DNA of 64,000 nucleotides. Origin: Cephalotus follicularis. Taxonomy: Eukaryota; Streptophyta; Magnoliopsida; Oxalidales; Cephalotaceae. A program made the translations under genes and the position numbers. Where the stretch lies: assembly GCA_001972305.1 (NCBI GenBank), contig BDDD01002913.1, positions 72,361 through 136,360 on the forward strand, written 5' to 3'. This document shows, piece by piece, positions 22,960-32,566 of this stretch. The notes under the pieces are model-generated. The model did no database searches and was not told the DNA's origin. It saw nothing but the letters and a program-made list of their open reading frames with translations. The number at the start of each line of letters is the position of its first letter. Position 1 is the stretch's first letter.

Positions 22960-23816
22960 CTAGAGGGATCCATCCTTTTTCTTCATAAACAAAACAGGTG
23001 CTCCCTAAGGGGAAACACACTCGGCCGGATAAAACCTCTATTGAGAAATTCTTGTAATTGAACTTTCAACTCTCTCAACTCAGGAGGCGCCATACGATAA
23101 GGAGCTCTTGATATCAGTGTTGTCCCTTGAAGCAAATTAATCACAAACTTCGTATCCCTCATGGGTGGTAAGGATGTCAACTCATCCGGAAGCACGTCTG
23201 GCTACTCAGAAACAACCAGAAAATCCTCGAACCTCAGTACCCATTTCTTGCTATCCATCACATGGGCTAGGAAACCACTGCAACCCTGTCTCATAAGCTT
23301 GTCAACATGAAGAGGTGATATCATCTGAACCGGGTGGTGCTCTAAGGTCCCAATGAACAAGAACTGAAGTTGTAATAGCATACCGAAGGTCACAACCTTC
23401 CTGTTACAATCCATATGGGAATGATGCACCAATAACCAATCCATCCCAAGGATCACATCTAGCTCACCCATCGGCAACACTATAAGGTCTGCTAGCAAAA
23501 CACGGCCGACAATCTTTAAAACACAAGACCTACATACCCATTCTGAAATAACAGACTCCCCCACTGGGGTACTAACCTTCATCATAAAAGACAAGGGCTC
23601 AGGCGCCACATTGACATGACATATAAAATGTGATCCAATGTATGAATGGGATGAGCCCGGATCTATTAGAGTCCGTGCCATATGTTGAGAGATACATATA
23701 GTACATCCAATCACTGATGTAGATCCTCCTGCAACACTCTGATCCATACCATATACCCTACTCTGCATGATAGGCGTTGATCCCATAGGCTGCTTCCCAC
23801 GATCTTTGCTTGCCAC
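22960..23816 (-). pseudogene. pol: Protease and N-terminal RT of gypsy E
   Basis: Protease at 23816-23202 with TLIDPGSSHSYI (Pro where Ser or Thr is usual after the catalytic Asp) and [17 protein letters not shown] starts after a frame change at 23195 with LPPMRDTKFVINL, YRMAPPELRELKVQL and a damaged FIRPSVFP segment, reaching the insertion of P at 22959. A stop codon sits just before that insertion. The altered protease active site and broken frames argue against activity. Confidence 0.87.
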
Positions 23817-23859
23817 AGAAGGTGAACTGGTGCTAGTACGACCCTGATACTGCTGTCTG

Positions 23860-25251
23860 GAACCACTGCCCTACTGATAACCAACACTCTTTTCTGTTGA
23901 GAACCTCCCTGGGATCAGCCTAAGCTCTACCCTGGCTGACTCCCTGAACCATATCTATTATAAGGGCACTCACTAGCTATGTGATCGGATGCCCCACAAA
24001 CCATGCATCTACCAGCTTTCCACCAACAATCATCCAAGGTGTGGTTCATGCATCCACAATGTACACACAGATCAAATAGAGTCTGACTACCACCATTGGC
24101 AATCCTAGAGCAATCTCCCTGCATCCGTTAGCTCCTCTGTCTTGAATCCTGCCCTTTGTGCATCTGTAGGGAACTCGGGCCTCTACCCCTCTACTGTGAC
24201 CCTCTAGACTGACCTCTTTGACAAGAAAAACTGGGCAGACTGCCGACACTCTGAGGTGAGCCACCATGACCAGGATTGCTGTTCCTGGATCTCTGCGATT
24301 TGTTACTGATCCCAGAACTTCTCCCTGACTGCCATCCCGAAGAAGCAGGTCTGTTAGAATCAGACTGATCCGTAAATTATACAACTCCTCTACTAACGCC
24401 TCACTATCTCTTGCTCGACTAGCCAACTCCACGAAAGATCTCAATCTGAGCGTTGCTAGCCTCTGTCTGAAATCTGGTCTGAGGCCACCAAGAAACCTCT
24501 TTCACTTTCTTGTTTCTGTGCCAACCATATGCAGAGCTATCATTGACAATTAAAAAAATTTGGCATCATATTGTGCTACCATCATACTGCCTTGAGTTAA
24601 GGTAAGAAATTCAGCCTCCCTCTTATCAACATCAGCCTCTGGATAATACTGCTCATTGAACTCTGTTATGAACATATCATATGCATTTGGTATCCCATTT
24701 CCCCCCCATGAGGCGGAAACCATGTTCCACCCTTGTTCCGCTTCACCCTGCATCATATATGTGGTGAAGACAACTTTATCAGAATCTTCACATATCAAGA
24801 CTCAGAATATGTTTTCCATTTGCATCAGCCATCTCTCAGCAATAATCGCATCAGGATCCCCTGTGAAAGCAGGAGGATTCAACCTCAAAAACCTGACCAA
24901 AGGATCCTCCCTGGGTACATGTAGATAACCTAATCTCCTTATTGTTTCGGCACGCCTAGCGGGCCTTACAACCGGGGTCTGCTCTGGCGCTTCTGCTGCA
25001 CGTCTAACCGGTCTTACAGCTGGGGGATGTTCAATTGTAGTCGCTTGCTGTTGCATAAACTCATTCATCCGGTTCATCATATTACACATCTTTCTCATGA
25101 AACCTCTAGATTCCCTTTGGGCAGGAGCGTCAAAATCTGCTTCTTGGCTCACATTCTGTTCTTCTGGTTTTTCCACATCTGTACTAGCTCTGGTACGTCT
25201 AGTCGACAACCCAGATTTAGCTTTTCCTTTACCTCCTATTCGACCTTCCAT
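23860..25251 (-). pseudogene. gag: Gag of gypsy E
   Basis: Begins at 25251 with MEGRIGGKGKAKSG. An N-terminal region rich in Met/Asn (MCNMMNRMNEFMQQQ) is followed by two Pro/Arg-rich repeats (PPAVRPVRRAAEAPEQ then PVVRPARRAE), and the capsid core starts near LVRFLRLNPPAFTGDPD. The core continues at 24798-24550 with YYPEADVDKREAEFLTLTQG. Two intact zinc knuckles, CVHCGCMNHTLDDC and CMVCGASDHIASEC, lie at about 23960-24070. Stops and frame changes separate these segments (near 24545, 24444 and 24124). Confidence 0.85.
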
Positions 25252-25423
25252 ATATACCTTGTATAAGAGACAAAAGCCTACTATCAAATTCATAAACATA
25301 ATTCAAAAAGAGATATAGCAGCCAACAACTTATGAATATCACTCAATTCCAATAATAACAATCTTATCCATATCACTTAATTCCCATAGCGAAGGATCCT
25401 ATCCTGACATAGCAGACATAGCA

Positions 25424-25440
25424 TGGCTCAGATACCAAAC
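25424..25440 (-). other. Primer-binding site of E
   Basis: On the minus strand GTTTGGTATCTGAGCC follows the LTR end GGGGCGTGACT. This matches the initiator-Met tRNA type PBS and orients the element. Confidence 0.8.
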
Positions 25441-27822
25441 AGTCACGCCCCGAACTGTAGGGAAACCCCCACGAGCCGATGCACGATAGCCTTCCATACA
25501 ATCAATTTTCATATCACATAAACCATACTCCAAAAGTGTTATAAATTTAAAACTTGAAATACCATATGCATGCGGAAGATATCATCAATATTAAAAGACA
25601 AGCCCAACCATATCCATAACATCAACATACACCTCTTAAGCGCTGCCACAAGCCGGCAGGTCAAAAGATAAAATACAAATGTCCCTTATACATCCAATCT
25701 TAGATAACAAAATAAAAACTTCTTACCAAGGTATGTCTGGAAAGCCCGATCTGCCTCGAGCTGCTTCCCTACGATGCACCACCTAGACCTGAACCTGATC
25801 CATTACGAGAATGGGACAGCAACCCATGGCTATGCAGGCTACACTATATCGTATGCATGCAACAGATATCACAGATAAATATGCATGACATGTTATACAC
25901 AGGGATGCCAATTATGGACAACGTCAGTATATCAACCGTCCGTAAGCGGTGGTATACTTGGCTAGTCCTAAACACATCAAAGGCCATAGGCATGCAGAAA
26001 CTCCATAAAAGCAATCGATAACCATCCATAGGGGGCATTTAATCCATAGGGTCGAGTACTTCTCTACCACTCCGGCCCGAGACGGTATCTCCATCATCCA
26101 TACACTCTCCGTGCCATAGCCGTATGGAGCATAGGATAACACTGGCCACATAATCCGTACCATACCATAATGCCAGTCTTGAGGGTACTAGCCCATACCA
26201 TAATAGAGCTCTTTGCGTGCTAAGAAATGCATATAAGCATACCATACCATATCCATCCACAATGCGGTGATTGCTCAAGTCACCCAAAAAGGGAGGATTC
26301 CATAACCATAATATGTGGCCTACATCCTAATTCTTCATGATAGAAATGAAGATTATGAATGGGTTATCCCGTAAGGTCTCAAAAATAAGAATCCATCAAG
26401 CATAGTCGTACCATACTCGTAGCCCATAACCATATTTCCATTTAAAGGATAGGGAGCTAACCATAAAGGATCACATAGGATCCATCTGTTAAAACCATTT
26501 TAAAAGCCATTTTTCCGTAACCATATTTCAATAACCATTTTCTTGGTCCCCATTGGAGTTTTAAAAATATAAAGAGGAAGTCCAACTAGGATATCCAAGT
26601 CTAGATGCCCCAATTGAGCAATCGTAACCATTCTTGACAACCATTTGTGTAAAACCCCTTTTTGTTAAAACTTATTTAAAGATTTACCTTAAAGCTAATT
26701 TAAAGATTAAAAGTTATTTAAAGAGGATTCACATAAGTTATAAGGCCTTAGGGAGGCTTCCTATGGATCCATTGAAGAGAAAACCATTTAGGATTGAAAA
26801 TAGTTTAGTTTGGCTAAAACAGGGGTTTTAGGCGTCAACACCTTAATGCTTTGGTATCGACGGCTAAAGCAATATGCCTTAAGTGTCAACGCATTTCACT
26901 AAGCGTCAACCGCTTGCAATACATAAGGCATCAATGCTTTAGGCGGAAGTGTCGACGCTTATGTCAATTTTCTCTTATTGCGTTAAGGTGTCACGCTGAT
27001 TAAAGCACAAAACGTAAAGGCACATAGGGCGTCCACGCTTTGCGAAAAAGGGTCGATGCTCTGGGGGCTGAAGAACACATCAACTCACACGAAGAACACG
27101 TCGACGCCCTGGGCTGCTGAAAACACTGCAAAATCGATCAGACAATCAGTTAAATCGTTTAAAATTCGATTCAAAGGAAGCTGTAAGCTCCAAAAATCAA
27201 TTAAAACTCAAAAATAGCTTTTAAACCATTTAAATCCATTCACATAACCCATAGATTTAGAGAAAATGAAAATTGTGTAAAAAGTCACAACTCTCAAATT
27301 TCTCTCCAATCTCCATTTCAATATGTTATTAACCATACCCGGTACCATAAAACATCCATCTAACATGTATACAACTATCCATAACCATACCATCATGCAA
27401 AACCATCACAATATGAAGATCAGAGCATATGTATACCTATATTAAAATTGGCTGAGAACGGAGAATATGTTGTTTAAATCTTCATTCTGCTTCTCCCCTT
27501 TGGTTCTTTACACTGCCACGATCCCAGAGACACCTAGTTTGCTTGATTTCGCCTACCTTCTCTCTCTAGCTCACACACTCTCTCTAGAATGGAATGAGAA
27601 TTAAATGAGCTGAGCCGCCTATACATAGAAATAGGCTCCCTTTAGGCGAAAATCATATAAGCTATGATCATGTTCTACTAAACCTTCAGTACCCATAAAT
27701 AGACATAGAAGTGGAAAATAGTATATATGATATACAATCCATACCATCCATCAATACAATATTGTACAATACCATATATAAACATATACCATTCCGTACA
27801 TATAAAAGATATGGGGCTTACA
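25441..27822 (-). repeat. 5' LTR of gypsy E
   Basis: LTR of 2,382 bp; on the minus strand it starts TGTAAGCCCCATATC at 27822 and ends GGGGCGTGACT at 25441 (final A replaced by T). It shares several segments with X, for example AAAGGCCATAGGCATGCAG near 25980, matching X near 50710 in reverse. A GCGTCGACGC array sits at 26825-27115 and a possible TATA region near 27610. No coding sequence is supported. Confidence 0.8.
26825..27115 (-). promoter_or_regulatory. GCGTCGACGC array in LTR E
   Basis: About ten degenerate copies: GGCGTCAACACC, AAGTGTCAACGC, AAGCGTCAACCGC, AAGGCATCAATGC, AAGTGTCGACGCTTATG, GGCGTCCACGC and CGTCGACGCCC. X, a relative of E, lacks this motif and has a different minisatellite. 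Confidence 0.65.
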
Positions 27823-28842
27823 TTTGTCATGCATATGGCTGAGGCCATAATAGGCGGGATCGAGTGCTTCCCGAATTCCACATGGAGGTGTGGGATACGA
27901 TTAGAATAGTAGGAAGAAGCCATAATTACTAAAGACCAAAAGTTATGGTAATAACATAAATTGGAATGATCTGCTAAAATTGCCTATCAATTTCCTCTTA
28001 AGTTGCTATAACATACTCAAAATATACTCAATGGCAGTCAGCACCGACTTAGTAAATGTTTTGTTTAAACATAAGCTAAAAGGTCCAATTTTCATCGGAT
28101 GACAATGTTGTTGGCATTGGTAGTTCATGAGCATGGAAGTGACTCATGTTATGATTAAATACAACCCAATCCTAAGGACCGTGTTAATACATCTAGAGGA
28201 GTTATGTGGCTCTAAGGAGAAATTTTTTGTCCATGATAGGCCAAAAGTCAGCCAATCTCTCCCTTCCATCTTCTCATGGAGCAACTCCTTTGAGAGGTCG
28301 ATCAATCGGATCGTGTTCCTAAGGCGAGGGCTTTAAAGAAAGGAAAGGGACCAAGGGAAATACGTTGCAAGTGGCAGTATACATCCTAAACTGGATAGCT
28401 TTGAAATCCATCCCTCCATATTTTACAAGATGTGTAAAAGGTGGAAACCCAGCTTAAACCATTTGAGGGTTAATAGTTGTTCTCTAATGACCAAAATTTT
28501 ATGTTGAGTTATTGTTTATGGAAGATCACTTGTTTGGTATGTTGTTTTGTATTTTGTGTTGTTAAGCATCGGTTGGCTAGTAGAAAAGGTGGACTGTCTA
28601 ACTTAAAGCATTGACGACTCAAAGTAAAGTGGCAGCACTTTGAAGTAAACCGACGACGCTTATGTTTTAACCAACGAAGCTTCAAAGTAGCAACGTTTTT
28701 ATCTTTGGCAAAACTCATCAACCGACGACGCTTTACAAAAAGCGACAGCGCTTTGTCAACAACCGGCGACGCTTTATCTATAAGCGACAACGCTTTGTCT
28801 GTGCAGAACAGTCCAAATTCAGGATTTGTCGTTCATCAGCCA
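27823..28842 (+). other. Unassigned flank, probably part of LTR J
   Basis: Sequence between E and solo LTR M. No domain is recognisable. A 70-codon open stretch at 28127-28336 (LEELCGSKEKFFVHDRPK...) has no motif I can name. The right part holds a palindrome array (28590-28805) typical of LTRs in this window. After M is removed it would continue at 37209, so it is likely the left part of LTR J; its true start is not identified. Confidence 0.45.
28590..28805 (+). promoter_or_regulatory. GCG-palindrome array left of M
   Basis: About eight copies such as ACCGACGACGCTTATG, AAAGCGACAGCGCTTTG, ACCGGCGACGCTTTATC and AAGCGACAACGCTTTG. They alternate a CCGACGACGCTTT form with an AAGCGACAGCGCTTT form, as LTR C does. 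Confidence 0.65.
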
Positions 28843-28959
28843 TGTAGTACCCCGATTCGTTGCTCTCTTGTTTGTCATTAAACATTACATTTTTGTCATA
28901 TGTTATATTCCTTGGACCCTTTGAAATTTGTTTTTGATAAATCCTTTATCTTTATGTCC

Positions 28960-29150
28960 TAAGCGCTAAACTTTGACGTTTATTAATTGGTTTTCTATCG
29001 TAAAGCATCGACGCTTTTACATTGGACATCGATGCTTTAGTGTATTGGAGATAAGCGTTGATGCTTATGCCATACACGTCGATGCCTTTGTTTAAAAGGG
29101 CTTAAGCGTCGATGCTTTGGCGATACCGTTGACGATTTAGTCGTCTTTCT
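28960..29150 (+). promoter_or_regulatory. GCGTCGACGC array 1 in LTR M
   Basis: About seven copies: AAAGCATCGACGCTTTTA, ACATCGATGCTTTAG, AAGCGTTGATGCTTATG, ACGTCGATGCC, AAGCGTCGATGCTTTGG and ACCGTTGACG. Confidence 0.7.
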
Positions 29151-29689
29151 TTAATTGTGCTTGGATGGTGGCTTCGTTTTGGAAAGGGGATTTTGCCATA
29201 TTTGTTTACCCGTCTTTCCTTGTTTGATTGCGCATTTTCTGCATGTAAGGAATGTTTTTAATCGAACGATTTTGTCATTTAATCTACACGTTTTATCTTA
29301 TCTTTTTTAAACTCATCCTCTGCATTATTTTCAAAGCAACACCACCACTATTTTTTACATTGTTCATCATCGTTTTGACATCAACTGAAGGTATTTTCCG
29401 AACCAAAGTTTTAGTTTTTGTTATGTATTATTGTTATTGATTATTAGATTGAACTAAAATCTGCTAGAAATCATTTTTGATTATGAAATATTGCATACCC
29501 TATTTTGAAAAGTTCTCTGCTATGTTCAAACTATTAATTCATATGTTTATGCATCTAAATTATTGTACCGGTGTTTTAAGCAATAAAATCATGTTTTAAT
29601 ACATACCTGCAACAGTTTTATTGATTTATAATTTGTAAAACGGATTTGGTTCATGATTGTCAACAGGTTTTGTCGAATGTTTAAACGTT

Positions 29690-29960
29690 TTAAACCCAGA
29701 AACGTCGACGCTTATGCGTAGAAAATTGTTTTTTTTAAGTTGCTTTTGCATGTGTTAAAGCGTCATTTGTTTCTGGTTTTTGTCGACGCTTAAGGTCCTT
29801 ATCGTCGACGCTTTAGTTTGAGCGTCGACTCTTTTGTCAAGTTTTATCACTCTTTGTTTCGACGCTTTGGCATGTTTTATCAACGTTTTGTTTTTAAGGC
29901 ATCGACGCTTTCATTGTACACTTCGATGCTTTAAGCGTAAATGTCGACGCTTATTTTTCC
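29690..29960 (+). promoter_or_regulatory. GCGTCGACGC array 2 in LTR M
   Basis: About nine copies: AAACGTCGACGCTTATG, TTGTCGACGCTTAAGG, ATCGTCGACGCTTTAG, GAGCGTCGACTC, AAGGCATCGACGCTTTC and AATGTCGACGCTTAT. It is separated from array 1 by about 540 bases without the motif. Confidence 0.7.
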
Positions 29961-30099
29961 TCTACAGTTTGTGTGTGTTGACTTTTATGTGTCTGTCTTT
30001 TGGTGATGTGATATTCTTGGATTGATCTGTCTAAGTTTCGATAACATCTGTGGTGGAAGTTAAGGTGATTCAGTAATCTGATTTTGATTCATTTTGGGA

Positions 30100-30830
30100 T
30101 TGTTTAGATTTGAGCAGCAAAGGTACGGATTTCTCGTTCTTGGTTATCCTATGATTTTATTAGAATAAATCCTGTTATATTTTCTGAACAAAGTACGAAT
30201 CTTTCGTTTCTTGATACACTCTTATCGATTTTATTAGAGTATAAATTCAGTTTTATTTTGTGAATAAAATACAAATTCTTCGTTTTTGGTTATCATTCGG
30301 TTTTTATATGAAATAATCTCCATTTTGATTATGAGTATCTGCTATGCTTTGAATAAAATCAGTTTTATTACTTCAGGTGATTAAAGTTGAATATTTCTGA
30401 TTTTATAAATCTAGTATTTGTTTTATATACTAATCACATCTTTTAATTATTGTGAAAATTAAATGAGTATGATTTTCGGATATGAAAAGATGTTTTGACA
30501 TAGATTTCGGAATTTGTTCGAAAATACTGTTTTGAAATGGTTTTGGATTAAATCCTATTGATTTTGTTAGATAATAAATTTCAGTCATATTTTATGAAAC
30601 AAGTACAGATACTTTCATTTTTGGTTATCTTACTGATTTTATTACAAAATGGTTTTTGAATAACGTACAAATATTTTGTCTTTGATCCTGATTTTTTGTT
30701 TTGTTTTTAGTATGGATTCTTCTTTCTTGGATCCCTCCATCGGTTTTATTGAAATAAATTCGGTTTTACTTTTAGTGAATAAAGTACGGATTTTGTTCTT
30801 GATTTTATTGAAAGAAAACACATCTATGTT
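30100..30830 (+). repeat. AT-rich degenerate minisatellite in M, left part
   Basis: Many diverged units of about 65-80 bp built on AAGTACGGATT(C/T)TTCGTT, then CTTGAT...GATTTTATTGAAATAAATTC and GTTTTA. The series resumes on the other side of N at 35350-35900, so it spans the N insertion point. Confidence 0.7.
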
Positions 30831-30832
30831 TT

Positions 30833-31925
30833 TGTTGATACAGAAATCCTTCTCTCAACAGTATCCTACGTGGAGGACTTTGATTTGTTAAGAGAAACGC
30901 TTGTCACTGATGCCTTTAAGGAAGAAACTTATCTCAGACACCTGCACAAGTAGCAACAATGGTGAAGGCCCAGGAGGTTGTTCTCCCGGGGACACTCCGA
31001 CGCTCAAGTTAGTCAAGTGCCGATGGAATATTATGCTCTCTTGAATGTAAAAATTGATGACCTTTGTTCAATATGTTGAACTTGTATTTATAGTGGAATT
31101 TGGTAGCTGTTAGAGCGTGTAAATCGGATGTGATCATTATCCCCTAGGAAGTGCCGAGGATTTCGGACATTCCTTATCTCCGCCGGTAATGTAGTACTTT
31201 CCTTTATCTCCTCCTTGATTATCTCCTCTTTCCTTTTGTTGTAGTTAATTAGGATTCTATCTCCTTGTTTGGATAAGTGTAGATCCCGTGAAATCTGTTG
31301 TAGTTAATCTCTTTATCCTATCTTCCATATCTGTTAGTAGTTATCCTTATCTCCTTTACTTAGAGGATAAGGATCCCTGGAATTTAGGCTAACTCCCTGT
31401 CCTCATTCCGTAAATGAGAAGAAGTCCTTCTGTCCGAGGAGAGGAGCTGTTGTGAGGCCAATGAGATAGTCGGCCCCTGACCTCGAAGTCTTCTCGGCCC
31501 ATAGACCTGTATTTGAATTGGATGGCCTTTGGTTCTTTGCCTGAGGGGATAGATCTTGGAAATAGAACTATTGGGCGTGTCCTCGGCACTTATGCCGAGG
31601 AGAGGTCCTCCTTGAGTTGTCGCTTTCCTGACTCCCTGATTATAGTCATTTGGAATAGATGACTTGTTATGTGGCCGAGGATGTCCTCGACTGAGTTGCC
31701 TCAAATGGTGTCCTCGGACATGGATCCGAGGTGGATAATGTTTACACTAAAATCACTGGGTGTCCTCGGCACTTATGCCGAGGAAGAGTCCTCCTTATAT
31801 CACTGTTTTACAGGTCAACAGGCTTCCTCTGCCTTTAACTCATCAATTCCTGTCACTTAAACACTTGGCCGTGTTTGCATAAGGACACGTGTTGCATCAA
31901 ATTTAACTTAATTTTTCCCATATCA
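30833..31925 (+). repeat. 5' LTR of N
   Basis: 1,093 bp, TGTTGATA...CATATCA. It contains TATTTATAG near 31087 and hairpins: CCTCGGCA/TGCCGAGG arms at 31581-31600 and again at 31764-31783, and CCTCGGACATGGATCCGAGG near 31713. Open stretches inside (about 31384-31704) are shared by both LTR copies and are not considered genes. Confidence 0.9.
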
Positions 31926-32321
31926 TATGCCCCCCTGGTCCTTGTTCTCTGACCTTGGTCAAAGGAGAAGGAGCAGAGTTGAGAGCCATGGCCCAGGCAA
32001 TCCACCTTTGCAATGCCTACTTTCAAACCTCTTCTTATATACCAGCCGAGGACCAATACTTGTATTATTATTTCTTGAAGGGGCTGAACGTGGCTTAGTG
32101 GAGGAACAAATCTGCCCCCTTATCTTCTCATGTCACATCCGTTGGTCTTCGTGTCTTGAACCCTCATCATTACCTTAAGTAGTGTATTAAAAATGCTTGA
32201 CACATGGCGCTAGTAGAGGGTTTCCCGCCTCTGTCTTTTCGTTCCCCGCGCTTGGAGCGTCTATTGATTTCCCATCCATTGGATCTTTATTAGATGGAAG
32301 GCCAGGATTAGATCTAGGGTC

Positions 32322-32360
32322 TATAAAAGAAACCCTAAATCATTAAGCCACTCTTTTACG
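32322..32360 (+). promoter_or_regulatory. Internal TATA box and telo-box upstream of the N gene
   Basis: TATAAAA at 32322-32328 is followed by AAACCCTAA (telo-box), then a CT-rich leader of about 200 bases to the ATG at 32567. This is the layout of an ordinary plant core promoter. It lies in the internal region, not in an LTR, which is unusual for an LTR element. A donor-like GTAAGT is at 32492. Confidence 0.55.
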
Positions 32361-32566
32361 CTTTCTTGCACTCTTGCTTTCTTGCTCTCTTGCTTTCTTG
32401 CTCTCTTGCTTTCTTGCTGATACCAGAGAATTTCCAAGACCCACAGTTCTTCAAACCTCGTTTCTTCGCCATTTAATCATCTTCATCCAAAGTAAGTTGC
32501 TGATCTTTTTACTGCTCTTGAACTGATTCTTGTCTTTCCTTTTCTTTATCTTCTACTTCAATTCCA

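Larger units (their letters stand above)
19578..27822 (-). mobile_element. Gypsy element E, 5' part
   Basis: Minus-strand gypsy element with 5' LTR (25441-27822), PBS, gag, protease, RT, RNase H and most of integrase, interrupted by solo LTR P in RT and by D in integrase. Right flank TTTGT (27823-27827) would be one TSD copy. The gag N-terminus (MEGRIGGKGKAKSG) is related to the gag remnant in X, and both LTRs end TTCGGGGCRTGAC or nearly so, so E and X are one family. Confidence 0.87.

Noticed and set aside
28127-28336. Possible small host gene
   Set aside because: Seventy codons with no recognised motif, no promoter or splice context, within probable LTR sequence; not enough to call a gene.
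31384-31704. 106-codon frame, present twice (also 34803-35123)
   Set aside because: Identical position in both LTRs of N; LTR sequence, not a separate duplicated gene.
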